This document shows positions 1 through 11,756 of a stretch of DNA of 64,000 nucleotides, one piece after another. The notes beneath the pieces were generated by a model that was not told the origin of the DNA, made no database searches, and saw nothing but the letters and a program-made list of their open reading frames with translations. A program made the translations under genes and the position numbers. Source of the stretch: Zhengitettix transpicula (Eukaryota; Arthropoda; Insecta; Orthoptera; Tetrigidae); contig CM073594.1 in assembly GCA_037074705.1 (NCBI GenBank), positions 64,848,509-64,912,508 on the forward strand. Reading direction: 5' to 3'. Within the stretch, counting starts at the first letter, position 1. Each line of letters opens with the position of its first letter.

Positions 1-1354
1 AAACCCTGTTATTACTCCCTTAAAGCATTTTAAGTTAAACGGAAAATTTGGTTCAGTTGTGAAAAAAGAATTTCGCTCCTTTAGGGACGACAAAGAAGAC
101 ATTGAAAGGAGAAACAAATGAAGGGAGAAACTTCCCCCTCCCCCCATTTGTGTGTATTCGGACCACAGGATTAAACATTTTCAGTTGAAATAGTTGCGAC
201 GTCCACAAGGTCCTATTTTGGAACCATTTACTCTTCCTTATAATTATAAGGATAAATGCTTTACCAAAACACAATGAATCTGTTTTCCGATGACACAAAT
301 GAACATGTAAAGAACACACTTTAGGAGAGGAAGAAATTAAAACCAGAAACAGGTGACAGTAATTTATATTTTCATACTAATTTAAATATCGAAACGGGTT
401 GAGATGTAATTGGCAGTACTGCTGTCTCTGATCCTCAGAATCTACAGCCAAGGATAATGTTCTGAGTTCGTTAAACGCACTCTTTGACCCGGATTGAGAG
501 TTATATAATTTTTTTTTCTTCTTTTACGGTTAACGTAATCTCTATAATATTGACGCTGGTAGCGAGGAAATGCAATCCTGCCTATGCCAGCATAATTGAA
601 GAGTTATTGAGCCTCGCGTATCTTTGCGTGCTGGTCCTTCCTGTCCCGGTAACGGTGGAAAAATTACCTGGTATTTCCCCGACCTGCATCCAGGAGCCGA
701 CAGTTAGCACAGATCCCTTCAACAAAAGGAAGAAACCACAAGGCCGCCTCCAGACTCGGAGGGAGGAAAAAATAAAGTGTACATGTACGCGCCGTTCTAC
801 AACAAGTAACATCTCTGCTAGAGAACTCATTAATTCATCTCTATCCTTTCCCATTTCGGCTTCAATACACAAAAAAGGTAAAATTTGGTAATTTCATATT
901 TTTTACCGCGGAATTGGTTTGACGCCAAATGAAATTGATTTTTACCACTGCTATAATTCGTAATTTGGACACAATGGAATAATTAAATCATGAGGAGAAA
1001 ATTTCGCGTGCCTCACGAGATGAATTATGAATGAGTTTTTATGTGATGCATCAGACATATTTGGAAGTTATATAGGCTCGGAAAAGAAAAAGAAACCTGG
1101 CCGTCTTCAAATGTGGGTTTGGGAACAGTTCTACTTAGTTCAGATCAGCCATGAAACAGGTCATTACGACCATTCTGCACCTGAATAACAAAAACTTTGT
1201 GAAAAAAGGGTACAAGTAGTGGGAGGACTAAGATAGGACAATCGAATTGGTTACATGTTAAAACAGGATTTTGACAAGCTAATGTATTGTCCCCAATACT
1301 TTTTCTAACAGTAATCGGTGAAATTTATTTTTCCTCGTGGCCTAGTGGTGTGGG
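1..1354. other. Intergenic DNA without recognisable gene
   Basis: No reading frame here resembles a known protein, and the open frames at about 484-891 and its complement overlap each other without domain signatures. Composition is mixed AT-rich with short homopolymers. No tRNA, promoter or repeat was identified with confidence. Confidence 0.6.
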
Positions 1355-2060
1355 AAAATGATGAAATGGAAGTACAACAACAAAATAATCAATGGAATCA
1401 GGAGACAGAAGAATATTGTAATGCAAATTAGCATAGTGAAATGTAAGACAAGAGCAAAGAGAGATAATAAATGGAAAACCATTAGAGGTCGTGAAAGGTT
1501 CAAGTATCCAGGAAGTACAATCTCTGATGATATGAAGTAAACAAGGAGATTGGGAAGTGGGTGTGAGAGACCTAGTGTGGAACAAGAAAGTGCAAGAAGA
1601 ATTTTAAAATGACCTCTATTTAATGTATCATGCAGCAGGAACACAGAAAACAACAATGAGGGAGGAAAGTAAAATCCAAGTGGTGAAATAAAGTTCCTGA
1701 GTTGAATAATAGGAAAGTCATGGAAAGCTAAGATCAGAAATAGGAGAAAAAAATTAGGTTAATAAAAATACAGGACAAGATAGAGGTTAGTAAGCTGCAT
1801 TGGGCATATGATGAGAATGAAAGATGATAAGAGTTCCAAAGTGAGTATTGGCTAAGAATGCGGCAAGAAAAAGACCACGGGGAAGGACTAGAAAGAGCTG
1901 GATGGATATGGTAAAGGAATACAATGAGAAGAGGAGGAAAAATAGAAGAAATACTGAATGAAGGAAAAGAGTGGTGGAGAGATAAAGAAATGGGGAGATC
2001 CTTGGTTCGTATCTTGACCCAAAAGACTGGAAATGGTGAAATGAAGAAAAAGAAGACCAG
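1355..2060 (+). mobile_element. Decayed non-LTR retrotransposon, reverse transcriptase C-terminal part
   Basis: Several plus-strand frames broken by stops and shifts carry the recognisable tail of a LINE-type polyprotein. Around 1495-1540 the frame reads FKYPGSTISDDMK, matching the usual FxYLGSxIS motif that follows the reverse transcriptase domain. Around 1795-1830 a frame gives LHWAYDENER, a decayed form of LRWxGHVxRM. Around 1860-1905 it reads KRPRGRTRKSWMDMV, the classic GKRPRGRPxxRWxD motif, followed by a WW(R)D-like segment near 1970. The coding strand is purine-rich, as usual for this kind of tail. No intact catalytic domain is left, so the copy is dead. The exact clade (RTE, Jockey, CR1 or other) cannot be told from this fragment. 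Confidence 0.8.
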
Positions 2061-3593
2061 TTAATTTAAACACACAACTATAGGAACAAGTCATAATAAA
2101 TGTTTAAAGAACTCTTAGTTAATGTTCCATAAACCCTATGAAGAAATACAGAAATTATAATAATACATTATAATTCACATTATTACTTTTTGAATGAGTC
2201 ATGTTATTACTACAACAGGTTTATTTTAATATAAAACTAATTCTCTGAATTCTTTTAACATAAATAAAAAGAGGAGCTAGCAAAAATATTAATTTTATGT
2301 TATTATTAGTCAATTTGACTGATAGTTTTATCAGTTAAATACAGCAATACCATTATAAAGAACACCTTTATAAGTCATTGCCAGTATTCTGTTGTTTTTT
2401 TTTATTTTGTATAAAATTGTGCACATTTGAATTGGTTGTGAACAGATAAATATTATTTATCACAATAACATTAATGATTGTAAGTATATAAGAGCAAAAA
2501 TGCTAATCTTTTTAAAATCCCTCCATATAATTGTCTTAAAGACAAACTGTGACATTATTCTAATAGAATGGGCTTTGGATGAGCTTAATATGTTAACAAG
2601 TGTATTAGTGTGAATTTCTAATTTTATTTTTTTTTGCCCGAAGGTAATTATAAGAAATTATATATTTTAAAACTAATGCTACTGAGTTCGGTGTCACTCT
2701 TTTTATTTGTAATTCCATAAAATAAGTTTTCATACAATTAATTTATAATTTGTTGAAAACAATTAGTAAATGGGTTAAATGGTCCATTGGTCCCTTCTTC
2801 TACAGCCCTGTACTTATGGAGTAATTTTTTTAAAAAATTATTTTGTGTCTTATTAAAGGGACGCCTGTGCTTAGAATAGAATCTTGTTACATACCAATCT
2901 TTAATTGCCCCCAATAAAAATGAAAACTATTGTCAGAATATAAATCCGCCAGAAGATATTCTTTGTCTCCAGTTATTTATATAAAGATATTTTCTGTACA
3001 ACATTAACAGATGTTTATCAGGACTTCTATTTCCAATATTTTTATGGATGCACAAGAAAAAAGACTTTAGGGAAAGTTTTTATGAAAATGAAAAGATATT
3101 GAAAATGTGTTGGTTATAAAAATGAAATGAAATTGAGGAGAAAACAATAATTTTGGCTAATAAATTGACAAATTGAGCTTGAATCATTATTAAAGTGAAT
3201 AGGTCAACGATTTTGAATGTACTGACTTCACTAAATTGTCATCTATTACACATATACGACTTTCAGGAACCCTGCATGATTTATCCGATGACGAATGCAG
3301 AGCTAAGCTGTCAAAACGTAGTATATTTTTCAAATGACTGTCGGGGTTGAAACCCAATAACTGATTTTACATTGACTTCACCTGGAAAGCCACCATCATC
3401 TTGTAATAGGTGTCCTGATCTGATGTTCAATGTTGGAATATTAACTCCCTCTGTTACTTTTTCTAACATACTGGCAGTCTCACATTCTCATGATATCTTT
3501 ATTATAAATAAATAAACAATTCAGCCATTATGTCAGAAAAATAAGTTATTAAACCAAAAAAATCAGTTCATTCAATGTTTCATCTACAAGTTT
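2061..3593. other. AT-rich intergenic DNA
   Basis: This is very AT-rich, low-complexity-leaning sequence with no supported gene, RNA or clear repeat boundary. Confidence 0.6.
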
Positions 3594-4010
3594 GGGACTT
3601 CTTTAGGTAAATAGGTAAGGTGCCTACATAATTGATATTATATGATAAATTATAACTGTAAATTGACCAAGACATAGTTAAATAAGTAATACAGATTTAC
3701 AGATTTGAATTAAATTCAGTTAAAATATAAATAAAATAAAATAGACTTACAGTTTTGACTGTATGAATAATCATAAATTATAAGAAATATGAATTTAGAA
3801 CCATGGATACTGTCCTGTGACAGTTAGTATATATATTTATTCAAAATTTGTAAGATTGTTTAAGTTATACAGTAATACTTTAACAGAATTCAATTTAAAT
3901 CTGTAAATCTATATTATTTATTTAACTATGTTATAGTCTGACTACATTTCTGGTTAATCATATAAACTTTACTATTAAGGCACATTGCTTGTTTACCTGA
4001 AGAGGTTCCA
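3594..4010. repeat. Fold-back element, about 135-bp inverted arms
   Basis: The left arm (about 3594-3728) and right arm (about 3875-4010) are imperfect reverse complements. The best-preserved part is 3672-3728 against 3875-3931, where both arms read ACATAGTTAAATAA followed by a related continuation. The outer ends match as a GGGACTTCTTTAGGTAAA-like string against the reverse complement of the right edge. The spacer is about 145 bp. There is no coding capacity, so this is either a MITE-like fold-back or two inverted copies of one short repeat. Confidence 0.7.
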
Positions 4011-5402
4011 AAATTGTTGATTAAACGGCGTATGAACGGATTTTTTTGCTTTAATTAATTAATAAATATTTCTGAAATATTGACTGAATTGCTTACTTAT
4101 TTATCAAACTTGTCAGATTATATTAAATATTACATCTTTATTATGCTTACTTCTACCACGTTCACATTAATTTCTCCTCTAAAACAAATGTCGACACCGT
4201 CAACACCACTGCTATTGGATAGAGTACAGTGCGAAATGTGTTATTCTTGTACCTACACACGAAATAAATGAAAATTAAAAGTCTGCCGCGGTTGAGAAGG
4301 ACGTTGGTTGGATTACGAAAGGGTTATTCCGTATATGGTGACCTGAATTCACGTTCCCTCGGGGTCTTGCAACACATAAGGTCCAACCAAACCCGCTCCC
4401 ATCACGGAAGCCGTCGCGTCCCGGCCCCCTTTTTTATGCTTGCTAGCTGTATTTCTCGCCTTCTTTAGTAACAACCTGCCTCAAGGAAATGTGCGGAATT
4501 TTCCACGTGATCGAACCATCGTGACCATAGACAATAGGCTGCAACAATAGGAACGAATTTCACTTGACTTTAAATATTTTCTCCAGGAAGCGAACAAAAA
4601 AAACTATTATAATAATTTCTATAGATCTCATACACTAAAGCAGATTTAACCATGTATAGGATGCTACTTTTCTCGATCTATTAATTAAATTGCAAATATT
4701 ACAAATGAGTATATAGTTACGTAACGAAATTTAACCATACAATGTGTAACGTTTTTACAGATGTTCCAATTCCAATTTATCTTTGTTTTAACTCAAAAGC
4801 AACGCTGAAATTTACTCAAACGCAATGATATTTTAAATAAAGCAAAAGAGTTAGTGTAACAATTGGGTATCACAGCTATTGTTGTTTCATAGTATATGTT
4901 TGTGCGATAATTGTTGTGATGTTATATTTATTATGAAGAATATATGATATAATACTGGATGAAAAAACATCTGACTATTTTATAACCTGATGAACTCCCA
5001 AACGACGACGAAACGACGTGAAATTAATAGTTTCTTGTAATAAACAATTTAAGTACTTTTCTGACTCAACGCCGTTTATTTATTTATATAATTCTAGAAT
5101 AGCTCCCCTGACTGGTGCCAACAACTAAAATCCTAGAATTTTGCCAATCAAATGAATGTTTCTAATTTATGATATGTTTGGAGACTGCTAATTATATACT
5201 ATACACTATAATAAGATAAGATAGCCAAATGACAGACATAATGAAGTCAACATATGTTCTTTAATAATAGGAATCACAGAGTAAAAGATTTTATAAACTA
5301 CACAATGTTTGCTACAGGTGGAAATGTTTTTTTTTATGGAGAAGGAAAGTGTATTAGTGGTTGTCTGTAAATGATGCATATTGATGCTTGTTAAAAGGTT
5401 TA
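4011..5402. other. Intergenic DNA; part of an interspersed repeat near 4970-5070
   Basis: No gene is supported. A short GC-richer island lies at about 4260-4480. Near 4985-5030 the sequence carries CCTGATGAACTCCC followed by AACGACGACGAAACGACG. This is the reverse complement of the fold-back core module seen many times in the window. Confidence 0.5.
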
Positions 5403-5483
5403 AGGAACTTGTGATGTAAAAATTTGTAATAAGGGAGAACAGGAACTTGTGATGTAAAAATTTGTAATAAGGGAGAACAGGAA
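5403..5483. repeat. Tandem duplication, 38-bp unit x2
   Basis: The unit starting AGGAACTTGTGATG at 5403 is repeated exactly from 5441, and a third copy begins (AGGAA) at 5479 before diverging. Confidence 0.9.
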
Positions 5484-6135
5484 TAATTTTTAACTGAGAT
5501 GTTTGAGGGCGAGTATTTGTAATGTATTGTACTTTGTTCAATCTAATGTTTATATGATTATTAATAAAATTTAAAGGGTACTAATTAGAAATTAAAATGT
5601 TACAGACAATCTTTATGTTGTGTTGCTGGAGTTTGGAGTTAGAGAGTTATATAGGAAGATGATACAAAAGAATATTGGAAGATATTTATATAGTTTCTAA
5701 TTTATATCTTGTTTAAATTAAGAAACCTTCAGTAGTAACATTGTAATATGATATTAAGGGAGAGTTACCACCATGTCGATTGCCCTCATGTAGCCTGTAA
5801 CCATTAAAAAAAATTCAAAAATCTGTGGATATCACTCATATCTCCTTATATCCAGTTTTGTAATTTTTTAACCCAAATATTACAATTTTATTTATTCCTT
5901 TATGTATGTTTTTACATGGATAATAATATTAATTTAATTTTTACATTTAAGTGAGTCCTTCAAAGAAGAATTTTTATCGTATTTATAAATTAATGTAACA
6001 TTGTAAGGTGCTGACTTAATGGAACTGTATTCTGGTTTTGTATGGTTAAAATAGGGCAAAAGGAAAATCTGGGGAAATACTTCAGATTCTGGAAGCACAT
6101 ATATATTAAAATGTATGTGAAGTATTGTATGATAT
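5484..6135. other. 3' flank / probable 3' UTR of the EcKinase-like gene 1
   Basis: This AT-rich sequence lies downstream of the minus-strand stop at 6136-6138. TTTATT strings on the plus strand, for example near 5888 and 5990, could serve as minus-strand AATAAA signals, but the true cleavage site cannot be chosen. Confidence 0.4.
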
Positions 6136-6457
6136 TTACAATAGTGGTATTACACAGTAATCTATAAACTCTTCCATGATTTCTGTTGTCCTTTCTTGAA
6201 ACATTTTGTCACTGTGAAAACACTTGCAGGCTTCAGGACCTCTATCAATGAATGAAAAGCGCATGCTTTCCTCCTCAGAGCCGAGAATGTCAGGAAGGAA
6301 ATTATCAGGCATCAGCGTTGTCATACTGTACACAGCCGACATGATTCTACCTAGTTGACGCATCTGGTCACAACTCTCTCTGAACTGTTCTTTGGACAAG
6401 AGGTCTGGAGACAATCCATGTGTGGTTAAAGTGTGTATCATCTGGTTGTGGTATAAC
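6136..6457 (-). CDS. EcKinase-like gene 1, coding exon 2 (terminal)
   Basis: The exon encodes the C-terminal helical part starting LYHNQMIHTL and ending EFIDYCVIPLL-stop. That ending parallels EFVDNCVLTF at the end of the neighbouring paralogue. The acceptor on the minus strand is TTGTACATTTCAG. Confidence 0.9.
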
Positions 6458-7501
6458 CTGAAATGTACAATCAATTGTAACAATTTTGTAACTTATTTTT
6501 TTAATTAATCAAACTTGTTCGACAATTTTCCTTTGAGCAGAGAAAATTATTGGAGGTCACATTGGTGAGTTTTACAGGATGCTGCTTAAACAAGAAACAC
6601 ATTAGTGTAAAGAAATGTATCTCTGGCAACTGCTTGGATGAGTTCAGGAGCAGTTGGTTTGCATTGAGTTTGTATTTATCAGATACTGTTTGGCATGGTT
6701 GTCGTTATTTTTGTTTTTCAACATCATATGTGAGTCATGTATAAAAGTGAGAGACATGAGGCAGTGTTACATACCCATAATTACTAGCTTTATTGTTTTA
6801 ATATTATTCTAATTTGGGATTCCATAATTCTGGATGAGTTGTTGTGGTGGGCTGAAATTCATTACGTTGTATCTAATTTATTCATTATAATCTTTTATAA
6901 AGTTACAGGCTGTAAATGTGAAAATGTGCTTCTTAAAAGTGACAATGGAAAGGGCACAATGTACATATTTTCACAATTCATAGTTGAAATCATTCGATTG
7001 AAATTATTTCAGAACAATATTAAATGCATTATTATCAGTTTCTTCCTATATGTCAATTATTTATTTATACTAATATACTATTTATACTAATATACTAATA
7101 TCCTTGTATCATTTGCAAAAAGCATGGCTTTTGAGGTTGAGTTAATTAATTTTTGAAAAAAATTTAAGTATATTACATACATTAAGAAAAATAGTGAGCG
7201 TAAAGTGGAATACCGTGAAATTTCATCCTAGCATGTCTCCAACTAGAACTATGTCTTCACCGATGCATCTATAATTTATTTTTAATATACTTGTATTAAA
7301 TAATGCATTTGGATAGGAAAGAGAGACAGCATAGTTGACTTACCTGAAATCAACAGTTGGTCCAGTCAGAATAAGAAGAAAATAATATTTCAAAATTTTA
7401 AGGATCTGAATTTGTGCCCTGCTGGCACACTGTTCAGACCTTCTTTCCTGTTGAAAGGGGCTCAGATACTCAAAAATTTGAAATGTTATTTTCTGCTCAG
7501 C

Positions 7502-7565
<64 letters not shown>

Positions 7566-9451
7566 CTGTGTGTGTGTGTATGTATATATGTATGTATTGT
7601 AATAAACAACTTTAAGTAGGGAAAGCACGCATGGCCACCATTTGTCCGTGGGCCTCAGAGAGTCCCTTCAGAATGGATTGACAAGAACAATGGCTGAAAG
7701 GATATCTGATGACTATTTATACACATGTGCCAGGAACTGCCTTAAGATGCACAATGTACCCTCTTTTTTTGCATTGTGTATGTTGGGGAGGAGGGGAGCA
7801 GCTGTATTGTAAATGTAAGTGAGAAATTTGAATTTGGTTGAGGATCACGACAGAGAGATGAGGTGACAGCCCTGTGACCCAATACAAGGTCATTTGGTTG
7901 TTAGGATGCCTGGAGTAAGCATGTTTGAGACCTGTGATCCACCGTGGGACTGTCTGCAGAAGATTGACAATGAGTGCTGTCAACAGTACAGAATAATAAT
8001 CACCATAACTTATAGTGTAAAGTGCTTTCATTCATGCATAATTACACAGTAGATGGACAAGCTTTGTTTTTGGATAGCTGCTGAAACCACCCACATTAAC
8101 CTGGCGAAATGAATGTATGCTGAAGAAAATTATTTATATATGGTAAATTAATTTTAATATATTATAAATCTTCACAGACTAGCTGAGCTGGTGTCTAAAC
8201 CTTTTTTTTGTAGTTTGATTTTTCTTATTGTATTAATAATTTTTTTGTTTTGTTTTATAAGTGAATGTGTTTAATTTTCTAGTAGCAAATAAGCATTGAT
8301 TATATCATTGCAATATATAACTCAGTTTTAGGTACATAGAGCCTACTCATTCTATTACCATAAATTGTGAACCGGTGTTGCTGTGTTGGATAGGACATGG
8401 TTTTTCCTATCTAATGTAACATCAGGTCTCAATTTAAGGTGAAGAGGTCCAATAATACATAGTTGGAAATATTATTGCATACAAACCTCAGCAGATCTGC
8501 CTCGTTCTCCTCTCGAAACCGCCGCCTCGTAGTCGAATGGAGGAAGACCATTATGTCGGAAGCCGGCGGTAAATACCTTACAAATTGGTAGTCCAAGAAC
8601 TTCAGTCCGTCTGGTTTGCCCGATCCGTCGTGCCTGAACATGATGTTGTTGGACCACAGATCTCCGTGGCACACCACATTTCTGAAACGGTCCGATCGTC
8701 GAACTAGGTCGAAGGAAGTCTGGTAAACTATGGACAGTTTCTCAGAAATCTTCCGGCACAGCTCCTCGTCGTCTCTGTACTTGGGAATGATTTTCACGAT
8801 TTGTCTGAACGCGCCGAAACTGCCCTGGATCCACTCCAAGTCTTTTCCTTCAAAGTGCACCGGCGCGTGCAAAGCGTCATCGAGTTCGTAAAGTGGGTTG
8901 TCGCAGATATTCACGAAATGTGGACTCTCCTTCTTCTTCCGTTCTTCAAAGATGATAGTCGCCGCGTGGAAGTTTGCTAGAGCTTTGAGAACGAGTCTGC
9001 AGTGTTCGAAGCCGAGTGGCGTGCGACTTCCTATCATGGTGTAGCCCTTTTCCGTCAAGTCTTCGAGGATGATCGAGTCTTCTTTCGAGAGGTAGAACGC
9101 GGGAACGCACTTACATACTTCCTCGTTGGAGATCTCATTGACTTTCAGGTCGAAGGAAATTTCCGTATAAAACCTCACTTCCCTCTGGTAAGCTCCGCTC
9201 AACTTTATGTATTCGGTCCTGACGACCGCTTCGCTCGGTAGAGATTTTATGAAGTAATGGAAATGTTGAATGCGACGACCACCGATTTCTTTCGCGATCA
9301 CTTTCAGTTTGAACTGCACGCTCAAAAATCCTGTCATACCGTCGCCTAATGGTTCGACTTGGATGTCAACTATATCAAATTTACCTCCCTTCCAGTCTTT
9401 ACTCACCATCTTTTGACAATCGCTTTTAGTTACCATCTGTAAGGAATTCAT
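6136..9451 (-). CDS. EcKinase-like (CHK-kinase-like) protein 1, two coding exons
   Basis: Coding exon 1 is 9451-8487 and exon 2 is 6457-6136, joined in phase 2 (donor AG|GTTTGT, acceptor TTTCAG|G), giving 428 residues, close to the paralogue's 431. The junction restores LLRLYHNQ, matching LLDLYHHS in the paralogue. Family PF02958 (EcKinase/CHK) folds like aminoglycoside and choline kinases. Visible landmarks are a probable ATP-site lysine at K69 (HYFIKSLP), the Brenner-type catalytic loop HGDLWSNN at 262-269 (D264 catalytic, N269 metal-binding) and the second metal-binding aspartate at D287 (FLDYQ). There is no signal peptide, so it is probably cytosolic. The family phosphorylates ecdysteroid 22-OH or other small hydroxylated molecules; the substrate here is unknown. 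The start is the first ATG of the open frame. All key residues are present, so the gene looks functional. Confidence 0.9.
7340..7500. repeat. Interspersed repeat, rearranged/fold-back copy
   Basis: The left part is the reverse complement of the motif ACTGGACCAACTGTTG...TTTCAGGTA. The right part carries GGCACACTGTTCAGACC...CTCAAAAATTTGAAAT. Both modules occur together, in one orientation, at 10150-10270. Confidence 0.7.
7503..7590. repeat. Compound microsatellite (AT)n(GT)n
   Basis: An AT dinucleotide run from about 7504 to 7547 passes directly into a GT run with one CT interruption, ending in TATG-type repeats near 7590. The long tyrosine/isoleucine or threonine/histidine frames across it are artefacts. 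Confidence 0.95.
8487..9451 (-). CDS. EcKinase-like gene 1, coding exon 1
   Basis: The exon encodes residues 1-321 and holds the whole kinase core, including HGDLWSNN and FLDYQ. It is clearly richer in GC and CpG than the AT-rich DNA on both sides. Confidence 0.92.
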
Positions 9452-10149
9452 CCTCTATCAGTGGAAAAACTAGCGTGATTCTCAACGACGAAACAAAACC
9501 TGCTTTGTTTTATGTCTCATGGTTATCTAATCACACAAAATATAACTCTAATCCACCCCCAAATACAGGTGACTGCAAGACAATAAGTGCCAGACACTTG
9601 CAGGCTGTTTCTCAAAACATGGATGGCATTGTTCACATTGTTTGTGGTGATGCTCCAGATATGTAAGACAAATAACACTATCTCCAACAGGGCAAAAATT
9701 TCAAGGTCTTGCATAAGAAGTGCTTCTGAATCATAATAATCACAATGATTCTGAAGTATTAATTATCAACTTCAAGAAACATAATGGCTTCTTCTTCCAC
9801 AAAAACATTCTGACATCTATCTGAACTTGTCTCTATATCCAAATTGATAATAATGACAGGGAACATTAATTTTTTGTTAAATTCAATAAATCAATAACAA
9901 TTATGACCTTGAATAAATGAAAAGCCGAAATAAATGTTTCCTGGCCATCATAATATATTTATATACTAATTTGTTTATCATCATTAGGAAAGTCATCTGG
10001 ACAGAGTCACAACAGTGCACAAAAACCAATCTTAGTTGCTCGAGCCTGACACATAGTCATGTTTTATAGAAAAAATTAGCTACATAACAGAATCAGTAAA
10101 TTTTTACCTTTGTCATAAATTCAGTTGTAATAATTACATTATATGCATA
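9452..10149. other. Upstream region of EcKinase-like gene 1
   Basis: This is the 5' flank of the minus-strand gene and presumably includes its promoter and 5' UTR. No TATA box or initiator stands out, and the short frames on both strands have no recognisable domain. Confidence 0.4.
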
Positions 10150-10270
10150 TGCCCAGCCAGCACACAGTTCAGACCATCTCTCCTGATGAAGGGGGATCAG
10201 GCTCTCAAAAATTCGTAATATCTTCATTCCTAAGGCCGACTGGACCAACTGTTGGTTTCAGGTAGTCAAC
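10150..10270 (+). repeat. Interspersed repeat, intact-order copy
   Basis: The sequence contains AGCACACAGTTCAGACC, then CTCCTGATGAAGGGG, CTCAAAAATTCG and ACTGGACCAACTGTTGG, ending TTTCAGGTAGTCAAC. The modules match the copy at 7340-7500 and, more loosely and reversed, 15015-15095. It directly abuts the SINE copy beginning at 10271. Confidence 0.75.
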
Positions 10271-10505
10271 TAATTTGGTGACAAAGTCACATTGGATCTT
10301 GGTTAGTGAGGAAGGATAGAAATAAATAGGAGGAATATGCTTTATGTGAATGCATATGCTCAGGCATAGAATCACACACAAAGAAAATCATATGTTCAAA
10401 GCATGGAGAAGGAAAGACTGAAAATATTTTACCTAGACAGGACTTGAACCTGCATAATCTGCTCAGTACACATATGCCTTAACCAACTCAGCCACCTGGT
10501 CAAGT
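10271..10505 (-). mobile_element. tRNA-derived SINE, copy 1
   Basis: Read on the minus strand, the head has a polymerase III A box (TGGCTGAGTTGG, 10483-10494) and B box (GGTTCAAGTCC, 10440-10450) at tRNA spacing. This is followed by an unrelated body and a 3' end reading GACTTTGTCACCAAATTA. The head resembles a tRNA with a long variable arm (Ser/Leu type). That the tRNA-like head is joined to a body repeated elsewhere shows a SINE, not a tRNA gene. Confidence 0.8.
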
Positions 10506-10619
10506 TCCTGACCATGCAAATATAGATAGTCTGATTATGGATAAATGGTTATTATTGAGGAGTAATGGATAGATTAGAGGGAATGAATAATTATGAGCAT
10601 CCATTAAGAAATAATTACA

Positions 10620-10782
10620 AGTTACAGTTGATCTTGGATATTGAGGAAGGATTGAAATAAATAAGAGAAAGGTGGAAGTACACTTTATGGGAATGCCTAT
10701 GCTCAGGCATAGAATCACGCACAAAGAAAAGCATATGTTCAGTGCATGGAGAAGGAAAGACTGAAACTATTTGACCCAGACA
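10620..10782 (-). mobile_element. tRNA-derived SINE, copy 2, lacking the tRNA head
   Basis: The body of copy 1 is repeated here (tail GATCTTGGATATTGAGGAAGG, then TGCTCAGGCATAGAATCAC and GCATGGAGAAGGAAAGACTG). The homology stops at GACCCAGAC, so the promoter-bearing head is missing. Confidence 0.75.
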
Positions 10783-10874
10783 ATAATTACAACTTAGGGC
10801 TTCTCTCCTCCTACTCTATCCATTCCTCCTCTAAAATAAACAATTATCCATTATAAGACTGTCTATATTCACCT

Positions 10875-11106
10875 AGTCTAGGACTTAGCCTCATGGCTGG
10901 GATGGTTAAGGCATCTGCATACTGAGCAGAATATGTGGGTTGAAGTCCTGGCCTGGAGAATATTTTCAGTCTTTCCTTCTTCTTCCTGCCTTCTCCATGC
11001 TTTTATAAGTGTGCAATTCAATGCCTGAGCATATGCTTTCACATAAAGTGTATTCTAACCTTTCTCCTAACTATCCATGTTCCCATGTGACTTTGTCACC
11101 AAATTA
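10875..11106 (+). mobile_element. tRNA-derived SINE, copy 3
   Basis: This copy has the opposite orientation to copies 1 and 2. The A box TGGCTGGGATGG is at 10894-10905 and the B box GGTTGAAGTCC at 10938-10948. The body follows (TTTTCAGTCTTTCCTTC, then TGCCTGAGCATATGC) and the copy ends GACTTTGTCACCAAATTA at about 11106. Confidence 0.8.
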
Positions 11107-11119
11107 AAGTTCCTAACAT

Positions 11120-11138
11120 TGTGTGTGTGTGTGTGTGT
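11120..11138. repeat. Microsatellite (GT)n
   Basis: A run of about nine GT dinucleotides lies just after the 3' end of SINE copy 3. Confidence 0.9.
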
Positions 11139-11599
11139 AAGAGTCAGGAAATGACATTGCCAAAATAATTGTGATAATCAGTATGGAAAGAAAAGAGAGA
11201 TAGTTTGTGCATTACCATAAATTGAAGCATGATGTAGACACACTGGACTGAAAATTATAAATTTATGTAATATTAATTTACCAGATATAATCCTTTTACT
11301 TTTTTACTAAATATTTTTATATTACACAGTTTTAAACCTTTTGCTAATTTGTCATAATTGCCTAAAAGAAAATAGAATTTTGGCCTTTTCTATATCTCAT
11401 GTTGGTTAATATTGTTATCAAGTCTGTGGGAATACAGATATGGAGGAACGAGATGTATCCATGAGACTTGTATTTATTTCCAAAGTTAAAGGAAATTTTT
11501 ATGACTGGAAGATCTTTGAGTAGACTTCAGTGACAACAGTTATGTCTGATACAGAATATAAATGACTTTCCAAGTGTAAATTTAAAAAAATTATTCTCA
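11139..11599. other. Intergenic AT-rich DNA
   Basis: Nothing recognisable was seen between the SINE cluster and the small inverted-repeat element. Confidence 0.5.
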
Positions 11600-11756
11600 G
11601 GTTTCCAACTGGTTAAATATTAATTTATATATGGTGTGCTCTGGCATCAATTATTGAAAATCTGTAACACAAGTAACCTCAATTCACCTCATGGGGATGG
11701 CATAGCATGCTACGGAAACATTGTGCATTAATAAATATTTAACCTGGTTGGAAACC
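11600..11756. mobile_element. MITE-like element with about 25-bp terminal inverted repeats
   Basis: The left end reads GGTTTCCAACTGGTTAAATA. The right end, reverse-complemented, reads GGTTTCCAACCAGGTTAAAT. The element is about 157 bp and non-coding. A target-site duplication was not evident. Confidence 0.65.

Larger units (their letters stand above)
6458..8486 (-). other. Intron of EcKinase-like gene 1 (2029 bp)
   Basis: This minus-strand intron runs from GTTTGT to TTTCAG. It contains an interspersed repeat (7340-7500) and a compound AT/GT microsatellite (7503-7590). The paralogue at 12306-13601 lacks this intron. Confidence 0.85.

Noticed and set aside
7412..7615. Open frames rich in Tyr-Ile and Cys-Val
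   Set aside because: They are translations of the AT/GT microsatellite.
10440..10505. A tRNA-like sequence with A and B boxes
   Set aside because: The same head occurs in opposite orientation at 10875 joined to the same non-tRNA body, so it is a SINE head, and the acceptor stem is not formed.
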